The notes below the pieces were generated by a model. It made no database searches. It saw nothing but the letters and a program-made list of their open reading frames with translations, and had not been told where the DNA came from. The translations under genes were made by a program, and so were the position numbers. DNA of 30,075 nucleotides from Thermocladium sp. UBA166 (lineage in GTDB: Archaea; Thermoproteota; Thermoprotei; Thermoproteales; Thermocladiaceae): assembly GCA_002508315.1 (NCBI GenBank), contig DAHE01000006.1, positions 74,737 to 104,811 of the forward strand. Reading direction: 5' to 3'. Shown in pieces: positions 1 to 6,376 of this stretch (its first letter is position 1; every line of letters begins with the position of its first letter).

Positions 1-1500
1 CTAGCAAAGGCAGTCGCCACAGAGACCGACTCCTACTTCGTGGCCATAAACGGGCCGGAGATAGTAAGCAAGTACTACGGGGAGTCCGAGGCTAGGCTGA
101 GGGAGGTGTTCGATGAGGCTAAGAAGAATTCCCCCGCCATAATATTCATTGATGAGATAGACAGCATTGCTCCGAAGAGGGAGGAGGTCACCGGGGAAGT
201 GGAGCGCCGCGTCGTGGCTCAGCTTCTCACGTTGATGGATGGCTTGCAGGAGAGGGGGCAGGTGGTGGTTATTGGGGCCACGAATAGGCCCGACGCCGTT
301 GACCCAGCGCTTAGGAGGCCCGGGAGATTCGACAGGGAGATATGGATAAACCCGCCCGACGCCAAGGGCAGGCAGGAGATACTGCAGGTGCACACGAGGA
401 ACATGCCTCTGGGGAAGGACGTGGACCTAGCCAAGCTGGCGGAGGTAACGTATGGGTACACTGGGGCCGACTTGGCGGCGCTCAGCAAGGAGGCGGCCAT
501 GAAGGCGCTCCGCCGCGCGCTTCAGCAGAAGATAATCAACCCCGAGGACCCATCGACGTTCACTGACGATAACTTGAAGAGGATCCAGGTCTCCATGCAG
601 GACTTCCTCAGCGCAATGAGGGAGACCATACCGAGCGCGTTGAGGGAGATATACATAGAGGTCCCCAAGGTGAAGTGGAGCGACATAGGGGGGCTAGCCG
701 ATGCCAAGCAGGAGCTCCAGGAGATGGTTGAGTGGCCGCTTAAGCACCCCGACCGCTTCAAGAGGCTGGGCATAAAGGCCCCCCGCGGTATTCTCCTCTT
801 CGGCCCGCCGGGGACTGGGAAGACTCTCCTGGCCAAGGCAGTGGCCACTGAGTCTGGGAGCAACTTCATATCGGTTAGGGGGCCGGAGGTGCTCTCCAAG
901 TGGTTCGGCGAGAGCGAGAAGGCGATTAGGGAGATATTCAAGAAGGCGAGGATGGCAGCCCCGGCCGTGGTCTTCTTCGACGAGATAGACAGCATAGCGC
1001 CGGCCAGGGGAATGAGCGTGGACACGGGCGCGATGGATAGAATAGTGGCTCAATTGCTGGCCGAGATGGACAGCATATCCAGGCTGGACGATATAGTGAT
1101 AATCGGCGCCACGAATAGGCCCGACATGATGGATCCAGCCCTCCTGAGGCCGGGTAGGTTCGATAGGATAGTCTACATACCCCCGCCGGACAAGGAGGCT
1201 AGGCTGGAGATACTGAGGGTGCACACGAGGAAGCTAAAGATGGGGAGCGACGTGGATCTAGCCAAGATAGCGGAAAAAACTGAGAACTACACTGGAGCCG
1301 ACATAGCCGCGCTTGTGAAGGAGGCAGCAATGCTGGCGTTAAGGGAGGCCATAAACAACAAGGAGCCGCATGCGAGGGAAGTCACCATGAAGCACTTTGA
1401 GGAGGCTCTTACCAGGGTGCAGCCGTCCCTAACCGGCGATATAGTGAAGCATTATGAGGACATGGCCAAGACCCTGCGCCGGGCACTGCGCGGCAGCTAA
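1..1500 (+). CDS. CDC48/VCP-like AAA+ ATPase (VAT family), 5' truncated by window edge
   Basis: Reading frame 1 is open from the first base, so the gene enters from the left; about 499 C-terminal residues are present. The window starts just after the D1 Walker A loop (LAKAVATET). D1 Walker B (IIFIDEIDS), the sensor region (GATNRPD) and the arginine-finger region (RRPGRFDRE) follow. The whole D2 module is present: Walker A GPPGTGKT, Walker B VVFFDEIDS, GATNRPD and RPGRFDR. Family knowledge: these hexameric unfoldases extract and unfold proteins for the proteasome and remodel complexes in the cytoplasm. The C-terminus ends LRRALRGS; I see no obvious HbYX proteasome-docking tail. By eye the codons are more GC-rich than in the neighbouring genes, as expected of a highly expressed gene. 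Only the N-terminal domain and the start of D1 are missing. Confidence 0.96.
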   Translation, partial: LAKAVATETDSYFVAINGPEIVSKYYGESEARLREVFDEAKKNSPAIIFIDEIDSIAPKREEVTGEVERRVVAQLLTLMDGLQERGQVVVIGATNRPDAVDPALRRPGRFDREIWINPPDAKGRQEILQVHTRNMPLGKDVDLAKLAEVTYGYTGADLAALSKEAAMKALRRALQQKIINPEDPSTFTDDNLKRIQVSMQDFLSAMRETIPSALREIYIEVPKVKWSDIGGLADAKQELQEMVEWPLKHPDRFKRLGIKAPRGILLFGPPGTGKTLLAKAVATESGSNFISVRGPEVLSKWFGESEKAIREIFKKARMAAPAVVFFDEIDSIAPARGMSVDTGAMDRIVAQLLAEMDSISRLDDIVIIGATNRPDMMDPALLRPGRFDRIVYIPPPDKEARLEILRVHTRKLKMGSDVDLAKIAEKTENYTGADIAALVKEAAMLALREAINNKEPHAREVTMKHFEEALTRVQPSLTGDIVKHYEDMAKTLRRALRGS

Positions 1501-1568
1501 TCCCGCATCTTCCATTCATTTAGCCATAGAGTGAGGCGGAACTTCAATGTTTTCATTAAACGTAAAGA

Positions 1569-1578
1569 TTAAAAAATA
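1569..1578 (+). promoter_or_regulatory. TATA box for tRNA-Pro
   Basis: A-rich box TTAAAAAATA is centred about 28 bases before the first base of the mature tRNA, the usual archaeal box A distance for a transcript starting at or near the mature 5' end. Confidence 0.6.
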
Positions 1579-1600
1579 CCAAGGATGCTGCTTCGCCGAG

Positions 1601-1716
1601 GGGGCCGTAGTCTAGCTTGGAAAAAGGATACCGGCCTGGGGCACAAGCCCCGTGGAGCGTTGGCTCCAAGCAATCCAGAGCGTCGGTGATCCCGGGTTCA
1701 AATCCCGGCGGCCCCA
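1601..1716 (+). tRNA. tRNA-Pro(GGG) with anticodon-loop intron
   Basis: The acceptor stem GGGGCCG (1601-1607) pairs fully with CGGCCCC (1709-1715), followed by discriminator A1716. D-stem GTCT/GGAT (1610-1613, 1626-1629) includes a G-T pair. Anticodon stem CCGGC (1631-1635) pairs with GTCGG (1682-1686). T33 is at 1637 and anticodon GGG at 1638-1640. The T-arm is a perfect 5-bp stem with loop TTCAAAT (1697-1703). About 39 bases (1642-1680) interrupt the loop after position 37, the canonical archaeal intron site; boundaries can shift by a base because of flanking identity. No CCA is encoded. The intron would be removed by the archaeal splicing endonuclease from a bulge-helix-bulge fold. Confidence 0.93.
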
Positions 1717-2056
1717 TTATTGTCTTGAACCTAGCCCTGATCCGCCTAGTGCCTGCTTTGGACCCCCCAACCCTTGATCCCCCTCAACGAGCGCGGCCCC
1801 ACCATGCACCGCGGAGAGCAATGAGGGCTTCTTAAATAGCTGAAGATACAGTGCTAACCCTAAGTATTACCATCAATAATTGAGCAAAGCCTTAACACGA
1901 TTGGCATTGGGATCTTCCTATTTGCGTGTCCAATTACTGGTAACGATTATTAGGATACATGGTGCATTTAGGCCATCGCTGATGCGGAGCTCTATGCTTT
2001 GTAGGGCCCTTAATTTGGGCGGGGTAGGAGGGGGTGTATGTTTCCGGTTCAAAACA
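1717..2056. other. Intergenic stretch, no convincing gene
   Basis: Between tRNA-Pro and the aCPSF1 promoter I see no supported gene. Two short ORFs of 65-70 codons on opposite strands overlap each other, lack ribosome sites and have low-complexity translations. A small inverted repeat (CGCGG / CCGCG, roughly 1791-1815) and an AT-rich box near 1830 are present, without a clear product. Confidence 0.4.
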
Positions 2057-2064
2057 TTTATAAA
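2057..2064 (+). promoter_or_regulatory. TATA box upstream of aCPSF1
   Basis: TTTATAAA is the best TATA element in the gap. It predicts transcription starting near 2083-2090, just before the ATG at 2100 of the short ORF and about 110 bases before the aCPSF1 GTG, so the aCPSF1 transcript probably has a real leader, unlike most genes here. Confidence 0.6.
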
Positions 2065-2099
2065 CGTGGGAGGCGATGTCCTTCTTATCTAGAGCGAAA

Positions 2100-2216
2100 A
2101 TGAGTGGGAGAACATCTATTCTTCCTCGCAAGAGGGAAAGGCAAACGCTTAGCTTAAATGAAGTATGGACTATGAGGCGGTCAAGCCCGGCGATGGGTGA
2201 TTCCTTTGACGTTTAG
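2100..2216 (+). CDS. Possible small basic protein / upstream ORF overlapping aCPSF1 start
   Basis: An ATG about 15 bases after the predicted transcription start opens a 38-codon frame (begins MSGRTSILPRKRE, ends GDSFDV). It runs past the GTG of aCPSF1 in another frame and stops at 2214-2216, overlapping it by about 20 bases. The N-terminal half is rich in Arg and Lys. I recognise no family. What supports it is position only: it is the first ATG of the predicted transcript and ends where aCPSF1 starts, so translation of the two could be coupled. The aCPSF1 GTG has no good Shine-Dalgarno sequence of its own. It could also be chance. Confidence 0.3.
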   Translation: MSGRTSILPRKRERQTLSLNEVWTMRRSSPAMGDSFDV

Positions 2217-4125
2217 ATCCGATATTCAAGAGAAGATATTGAAGATACTGCCCGAGGAGAGTAATGTAACCAAGGTGGAGTTCGAGGGGCCGAGCGTAGT
2301 CATATACGTGGCCAATCCCAAGTATATAATGGAGAACAGCGATTTCATAAAATCGCTGGCGAAGGAGTTGAAAAAGCATATCATAATAAGGGGAGATCCC
2401 CGCATTAGATCCCCTAAACAGAACGTGGAGAAGATGATAAGGACAGCCGTGGCCGAGGCGGGTAATGAGGTTGATAGTATATACTTCGATGAGCAGGCAG
2501 GTGAGGTTTACATATACCTAAAGAGACCTACCAGGGATAGGAGGCTCGAGAAATCCATATTGGCCGAGACGGGATGGAAACCATGGATAATAGCAACCGC
2601 CTTCGAGATGAGCAAGGGATTACCTCACGATGAAATAGATGTGGTGAATCAACTGCAAGTGAGGATGGCAAAGGAACGCCAGGATTTCTTGAAGAACTTG
2701 GGATACAGGATACATAGGATGCCCATATATAGCTATGATAATGAATACGTGAGGATAACGTGCTTGGGTGCATGCCAAGAGGTTGGGAGGAGCGCAATAT
2801 ACATGGAGACCAAGGAAAGCAATATAATAATGGATATGGGAGCCAAGCCCACCACATCCACCCTAGACGAGGCTCCGGCGCTGGAGCTCGTTGACATCGA
2901 TAAGCTGGACGCCGTCATAATATCCCACGCGCACCTGGACCACGTTGGCTTCCTGCCGTACCTGTTCAAATATGGATATAAGGGGCCCGTATACATGACC
3001 GAGCCAACCAAGTACTTAATGGAGGTGCTGCTCACGGATTACGTGGAAACTGCTGCAGAGAGGGGCAGCGCGCCGTACTCCATGCAGGATATAGTGACTG
3101 CCTTATATCACACGATTTCCATAGACTATGATGAGGTAACTGATGTCGCGCCCGATATAAAATTGACCCTATACGATGCAGGGCACGAGATAGGCAGCGC
3201 TATATCCCACTTGCATATAGGAAATGGATTATATAACGTCATATACACCGGCGATTTCAAGTACGGGCCATCCAGGCTGCTGAACCCAGCCCATAATAAG
3301 TTCAAGAGAGCGGAGCTGCTAATAATGGAGAGCACCTATGGTGGGAAAAACGACGTGCAGCTGCCAAGGCAAGAAAGCGAGGCCCAGTTAATAGATATAC
3401 TAAATAATACGTTGCAAAGGGAGGGAAAGGCATTGATACCGGTGTTCAGCACTGGGCGGGCCCAGGAGATACTGCTCGTATTAAATGAGGCCATAAACAG
3501 CGGAAGGCTGCCGAAGGTGCCCATATATGTCGATGGAATGGTGCTGGAGACGCTGAATATCCATATGATGTTCCCGGACTACTTAAATAGAAATATAAGG
3601 GACTTAATATACGATGGAGTGAACCCCTTCCTCTCAGAGTACGTAAAGCCAGTGGAGCGAGCCCGCATGCCCGAGAAGAGACAGGAGCAAGTAATGGATA
3701 TAGTGCAGGGATTACCGTCAATAATACTTGCCCCCCACGGCATGTTGAACGGAGGGCCTGCACTGGATTACTTCGTTCACATGGCTGACGATCCAAAGAA
3801 CTCCCTGATATTCGTCTCATACCAAGGAGAGGGGACCCTGGGAAGGCGGTTGAAAATGGGAGATAGAAAAGTCCAGGTCAAGTACTACAACGACGAATTG
3901 ACGTTGGACGTCAAGATGCAAGTATTCGACACGCCCGGGTTCTCTGGCCACAGCGATAGGAAGCAATTGATGCGATACGTGGGAACCATGGATCCAAAGC
4001 CCCAGAAGGCGATAATACTCCATGGAGAGCCTAGCAAAATGATGAACCTCATGCTAAGCCTGGAGCTGACGTATAGGTTGGACTCCATAGTCCTAGGCCA
4101 GCTGGAGAGCGTCAGAGTGGTTTGA
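2197..4125 (+). CDS. aCPSF1: KH-domain metallo-beta-lactamase/beta-CASP ribonuclease
   Basis: At 642 residues this is full length for archaeal CPSF1. The N-terminal KH region (about 1-140, with TKVEFEGPSVVIYV near 25) is followed by the metallo-beta-lactamase core with motif 1 near D213 (IIMDMG), the zinc signature HAHLDH at 244-249, and TGDFKYGP. The beta-CASP insert contains VFSTGRAQE, and the C-terminal motifs GFSGHSD and ILHGE are present. Family knowledge: aCPSF1 is a zinc-dependent endo-/5'-3' exoribonuclease that cleaves U-rich RNA 3' ends and acts as the general archaeal transcription terminator. The start is GTG at 2197; an in-frame stop at 2173 excludes longer forms. A hairpin plus T-run follows directly. 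The gene is near-universal in archaea and usually essential. Confidence 0.96.
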   Translation: MIPLTFRSDIQEKILKILPEESNVTKVEFEGPSVVIYVANPKYIMENSDFIKSLAKELKKHIIIRGDPRIRSPKQNVEKMIRTAVAEAGNEVDSIYFDEQAGEVYIYLKRPTRDRRLEKSILAETGWKPWIIATAFEMSKGLPHDEIDVVNQLQVRMAKERQDFLKNLGYRIHRMPIYSYDNEYVRITCLGACQEVGRSAIYMETKESNIIMDMGAKPTTSTLDEAPALELVDIDKLDAVIISHAHLDHVGFLPYLFKYGYKGPVYMTEPTKYLMEVLLTDYVETAAERGSAPYSMQDIVTALYHTISIDYDEVTDVAPDIKLTLYDAGHEIGSAISHLHIGNGLYNVIYTGDFKYGPSRLLNPAHNKFKRAELLIMESTYGGKNDVQLPRQESEAQLIDILNNTLQREGKALIPVFSTGRAQEILLVLNEAINSGRLPKVPIYVDGMVLETLNIHMMFPDYLNRNIRDLIYDGVNPFLSEYVKPVERARMPEKRQEQVMDIVQGLPSIILAPHGMLNGGPALDYFVHMADDPKNSLIFVSYQGEGTLGRRLKMGDRKVQVKYYNDELTLDVKMQVFDTPGFSGHSDRKQLMRYVGTMDPKPQKAIILHGEPSKMMNLMLSLELTYRLDSIVLGQLESVRVV

Positions 4126-4130
4126 GGAAA

Positions 4131-4150
4131 CCGCCCTTCAGCGGGTTTTT
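4131..4150 (+). terminator. Hairpin and T-run after aCPSF1
   Basis: CCGC / GCGG with a six-base loop is followed by GTTTTT, starting six bases after the aCPSF1 stop. A T-tract is the archaeal termination and aCPSF1 cleavage signal; the hairpin may add to it. Confidence 0.6.
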
Positions 4151-4155
4151 CCCTT

Positions 4156-4168
4156 AATTATAAATTTA
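4156..4168 (+). promoter_or_regulatory. TATA box of the nitrilase operon
   Basis: AATTATAAATTTA is centred about 31 bases before the GTG at 4194, placing transcription start only a few bases upstream of the start codon and implying a (nearly) leaderless message. Confidence 0.6.
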
Positions 4169-4193
4169 AAAACAGAGAGCCATAACAAGAGCT

Positions 4194-5018
4194 GTGAAGC
4201 TTCATCTATTCCAAGCCAAGAGCAAGCTTGGGGATGTTGATCACAACCTATCCAGGCTCGTAGCCTACGTAAAGGCCAATTGCGGAAGCGGGGATGTAGC
4301 TATCACGCCGGAGCTCTATTTACCTGGATATATGTCCCGCGATCTGCACTTCAATATAGCGGAGCCCATTAATGGGAAAACCATTAAGGAGATAGAGAAG
4401 GCGACTGCTGAGACCGGGTGCACTGTGGTGACGGGGATTGGAGAGAGAGACGATGCGACCGACGCCCTCTATAATACGGCGGTGGCGGTAGGGCCTATGG
4501 GATTGATCGCCAAGTACAGGAAGAGGCACTTACCTAGTTACGGCGTGTTCGACGAGGCAAGGTACTTTGGAACGGGGGAAAACGACCCTCCCGTATTCGA
4601 GGTGGGCGGAACCAAGATGGGGCTGGCGATTTGCTACGATGCCTTCTACCCCGAGATATCTAGGAGCCTAACCCTAAGGGGCGCGAAGGTACATATATAC
4701 ATAAGTGCTGCCCCCGACATGAGCAAGAAATACTTCGAAACATTTGTGGCGGCCAGAGCCATGGAAAACGTGGCCTACGCCGTCTACGTTAACACAGTGG
4801 GGCAATACGATGGGTTAGGCTTCTTTGGGGGAAGCCACGTAGTAGATCCATTGGGTGAGGTACTGGTAAGGGCTAAGTACTACGAGGAGGATGTAAAAAC
4901 CATAGAGATAGATCCCTCATTGGTGGCCCGATACAGAGCCATAAGGCCGATACTAAAGGATTACAGGCGCAGTGACTTGGATATTCTCTTGAGGGCGGGC
5001 ATGAATGAAGGACAATAG
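4194..5018 (+). CDS. Carbon-nitrogen hydrolase (nitrilase superfamily)
   Basis: The 274-residue protein has the full Glu-Lys-Cys triad of the family: E40 in TPELYLPGY, K110 in KYRKRHLP, and C147 in AICYDAFYPE. The second conserved Glu region GVFDE follows the lysine. Members hydrolyse or condense non-peptide C-N bonds (amidase, N-carbamoyl amide hydrolase, beta-ureidopropionase or the amidase domain of NAD synthetase). The residues visible do not decide the substrate. It is cytoplasmic, with no signal peptide. The start is GTG just downstream of a TATA box. Its 3' end overlaps a 53-codon gene, which overlaps an 82-codon gene, so the three are surely co-transcribed and perhaps act together. 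Confidence 0.92.
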   Translation: MKLHLFQAKSKLGDVDHNLSRLVAYVKANCGSGDVAITPELYLPGYMSRDLHFNIAEPINGKTIKEIEKATAETGCTVVTGIGERDDATDALYNTAVAVGPMGLIAKYRKRHLPSYGVFDEARYFGTGENDPPVFEVGGTKMGLAICYDAFYPEISRSLTLRGAKVHIYISAAPDMSKKYFETFVAARAMENVAYAVYVNTVGQYDGLGFFGGSHVVDPLGEVLVRAKYYEEDVKTIEIDPSLVARYRAIRPILKDYRRSDLDILLRAGMNEGQ

Positions 5019-5166
5019 GGCCGAGCTAATACATGAAGTGGATGCGGTAACTAAGGAAATAGAGGATTATGAACTACTAATAAATGAGTGCGAACATGAC
5101 CTTGAGATAATCAATAATTCAATTATAAAGCTAATGGGAGAGATCGATGAGTGCAGAGAACAATAA
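5005..5166 (+). CDS. Small coiled-coil protein, 53 residues, unknown function
   Basis: The ATG at 5005 lies inside the end of the nitrilase gene (14-base overlap) and the stop at 5164-5166 lies inside the next gene (20-base overlap). The translation (starts MKDNRAELIHEVD, ends GEIDECREQ) is acidic, predicted helical throughout, with leucine/isoleucine at roughly heptad spacing and two cysteines. Support comes from the double translational overlap and the heptad pattern; I recognise no family. The overlapping arrangement suggests stoichiometric synthesis with the 82-residue protein, and the two may form a mixed coiled coil. It may be missed by gene finders because of its size. Confidence 0.65.
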   Translation: MKDNRAELIHEVDAVTKEIEDYELLINECEHDLEIINNSIIKLMGEIDECREQ

Positions 5167-5395
5167 TGATATCTCGCTAAGGTTGAAGATGCTTCACCTA
5201 ATGTCCAGAAAAGCCTCTCTTCACGAGGAATACGTTGAGTTATTCGAGGAGACGCGACGCTCGTTGCTAAGGCTCGTCGCCTTGAAGAGCGAGTACGAGA
5301 TTATGTGCAAAATAGCGGGCAAGGAACCCAGTCACGACTACGATGAGGTAGTGGAGACATTAGTCCGTAAATACTTGGTAAGAAGCGAGAAGTAG
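5147..5395 (+). CDS. Small helical protein, 82 residues, unknown function
   Basis: The ATG at 5147 overlaps the 53-codon gene in a different frame; the stop at 5393-5395 is followed one base later by a hairpin. The translation is charged and predicted mainly helical: residues about 10-55 form one long amphipathic helix (LRLKMLHLMSRKASLHEEY) and a second helix spans about 64-78 (DEVVETLVRKYLV). There is one cysteine, no membrane segment and no recognised motif. It could be a partner or regulator of the nitrilase-family enzyme, or a small structural protein; there is no direct evidence for either. Confidence 0.75.
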   Translation: MSAENNNDISLRLKMLHLMSRKASLHEEYVELFEETRRSLLRLVALKSEYEIMCKIAGKEPSHDYDEVVETLVRKYLVRSEK

Positions 5396-5396
5396 T

Positions 5397-5412
5397 GACG
5401 GCGAATCCCGTC
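5397..5412 (+). terminator. Hairpin ending the nitrilase operon
   Basis: GACGG pairs with CCGTC around a six-base loop, beginning one base after the stop of the 82-codon gene. No long T-run follows (only a TCTCCCCC tail), so termination strength is uncertain. Confidence 0.45.
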
Positions 5413-5437
5413 TCCCCCAATTGAAGTATTAACATAT

Positions 5438-5503
5438 CCTTACCGAACCATTTCCAGCCCCCCACTGACCTGCATGAAGAGGTGGAGCTACTCGGTAAGG
5501 AGA
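5438..5503 (+). ncRNA. Candidate structured RNA, possibly H/ACA-like guide
   Basis: A perfect 9-bp inverted repeat, CCTTACCGA (5438-5446) and TCGGTAAGG (5492-5500), encloses an inner stem CCAC/GTGG (5462-5465, 5482-5485). The inner loop carries TGA and GA pairs resembling a K-turn/K-loop. Unpaired strands lie between the two stems like a pseudouridylation pocket, and AGA follows the outer stem at 5501-5503, about 15 bases from the inner stem. This is the outline of an archaeal H/ACA guide with a variant box. A TATA box at the right distance upstream is not clear, so it may be processed from the preceding transcript. It could equally be a cruciform or protein site. Confidence 0.35.
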
Positions 5504-5558
5504 CTTTATATGGTGGGGGGGAGGGGACTGGCGTGAATCATGTGGAGTTGTCGCTGAG

Positions 5559-5574
5559 GGAAAAGTTTAATAGG
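5559..5574 (+). promoter_or_regulatory. TATA-like box before the tRNA-Pro 3' copy
   Basis: GGGAAAAGTTTAATAG resembles an archaeal A-rich element plus TATA box. It would start a transcript near 5592-5598 running through the tRNA-like 3' end at 5652-5676. A second box (CTTTATATGG, 5504-5513) lies further upstream. Confidence 0.35.
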
Positions 5575-5591
5575 ACTTAGGAAAAGGGGAT

Positions 5592-5676
5592 ATTGGAGTT
5601 AGCTGCCCACCCGATCCCGTGAGGTCCCGGTCGGGCCGAGTGCCCGGGGAAGGTTCAAATCCCGGCGGCCCCACCA
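5592..5676 (+). pseudogene. tRNA-Pro 3'-end copy (T-loop, acceptor strand, CCA) in a GC-rich context
   Basis: Bases 5652-5673 are identical to the last 22 bases of tRNA-Pro (1695-1716), comprising T-loop TTCAAAT, T-stem strand CCCGG, acceptor strand CGGCCCC and discriminator A, and here CCA follows (5674-5676). No complete cloverleaf can be folded: the bases that should form the 5' T-stem strand (5649-5653) pair at only two of five positions, though CCGGG at 5644-5648 would pair if five bases were looped out. Upstream, CCCGA/TCGGG forms an anticodon-arm-like hairpin. A TATA-like box precedes it. It may be a degenerate tRNA, the 3' half of a split tRNA, an attachment-site remnant or another tRNA-ended RNA. 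Only the 3' copy itself is certain; the 5' boundary is a guess. Confidence 0.5.
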
Positions 5677-5787
5677 CCTTATCGTTATTAAAATCCTCCC
5701 AAAATCGGAGACTTTAGGCTCCCCGGCGGAGCAATTAGAAACACACCCTGAACAGGAACTGCTCATCTTAGATTGATTAGATCAGTG

Positions 5788-5796
5788 TTTATAAAT
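5788..5796 (+). promoter_or_regulatory. TATA box of the CBS-pair gene
   Basis: TTTATAAAT is centred 25 bases before the ATG at 5817, giving a leaderless transcript. Confidence 0.65.
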
Positions 5797-5816
5797 CCCA
5801 CCGCAAGGGATTATAC

Positions 5817-6242
5817 ATGGTACTTTATGCAAAGGACATAATGAAAAGATATACTAGGCAAGTAGATGGCAACATGACCGCGCTGGAGGGAGCTAAAATA
5901 ATGGCGGTGGATCACGTGGGTTTCTTGATAATTCAGCAGGAGGGGAAGCCTATTGGAATGGTGACCGAGTGGGACTACGTTAGCAAGATAATCGCAAGAG
6001 GATTGGATCCCGGCAAGGTACTGCTCAAGGATATAATGAGCAGCCCCATAACGTACATAGACCCCAATACGCCCACGGATCAAGTGGCCACTTTAATGGC
6101 TCAGAAGGGAATAAGGAGGTTGCCCGTGATAGATAAGGGAGAACTGGTTGGAGTAGTGACCTCTCGAGACATACTTAGAATATTCAGGGAGTACGTGGAT
6201 AAAATAACCACGTTGATAGCTAGCTTCTCATCTACGGTGTAA
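5817..6242 (+). CDS. CBS-domain pair protein (141 residues)
   Basis: Two CBS motifs make up nearly the whole protein: one at about 5-65 (AKDIMKRY ... GMVTEWDYVSKII) and one at about 70-130 (LKDIMSSP ... GVVTSRDILRIF). Stand-alone CBS pairs (Bateman modules) bind adenosine nucleotides such as AMP, ATP or SAM and act as small energy sensors, usually as dimers. No catalytic or DNA-binding domain is attached, so the target is unknown. The ATG sits 25 bases after a TATA box, supporting the start and a single-gene transcript. The gene lies just downstream of the non-coding island, on the same strand as the following transporter, with a 134-base gap holding its own AT-rich box (about 6288-6298). Confidence 0.92.
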   Translation: MVLYAKDIMKRYTRQVDGNMTALEGAKIMAVDHVGFLIIQQEGKPIGMVTEWDYVSKIIARGLDPGKVLLKDIMSSPITYIDPNTPTDQVATLMAQKGIRRLPVIDKGELVGVVTSRDILRIFREYVDKITTLIASFSSTV

Positions 6243-6376
6243 GGATACTTGAAAGAAATTGCCTTGGACTTGGAGCTAGTGCCATAAGCTTTAAAAATGT
6301 CAATTAACAATGAAATATAGGTATGAGATACAGCGAAGATAGGTGGGAAAACTCCGTCATAATGAGGTGGATCTAA

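Noticed and set aside
694..1224. Long open frames antisense to the AAA ATPase (for example 694-1224)
   Set aside because: Shadow frames caused by GC-rich codon bias opposite a clear conserved gene.
1880..2131. ORFs of 70 (+) and 65 (-) codons in the gap before aCPSF1
   Set aside because: They overlap on opposite strands, use weak starts and show no protein-like pattern; the plus one also runs across the TATA box of the next gene.
5531..5557. C/D box small RNA
   Set aside because: GTGAATC and CTGA resemble boxes C and D, but the spacing is too short and box C is off consensus.
1717..5651. Integrated element bounded by tRNA-Pro and its 22-base 3' copy
   Set aside because: The geometry fits tRNA-targeted integration, but the interval holds a core archaeal gene (aCPSF1) and no integrase or plasmid/viral gene. 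An att origin of the copy stays possible only as an old scar.
5586..5676. Complete second tRNA gene
   Set aside because: The candidate 5' acceptor strand (GGGGATA) pairs poorly with CGGCCCC, there is no D-arm and the T-stem is broken.
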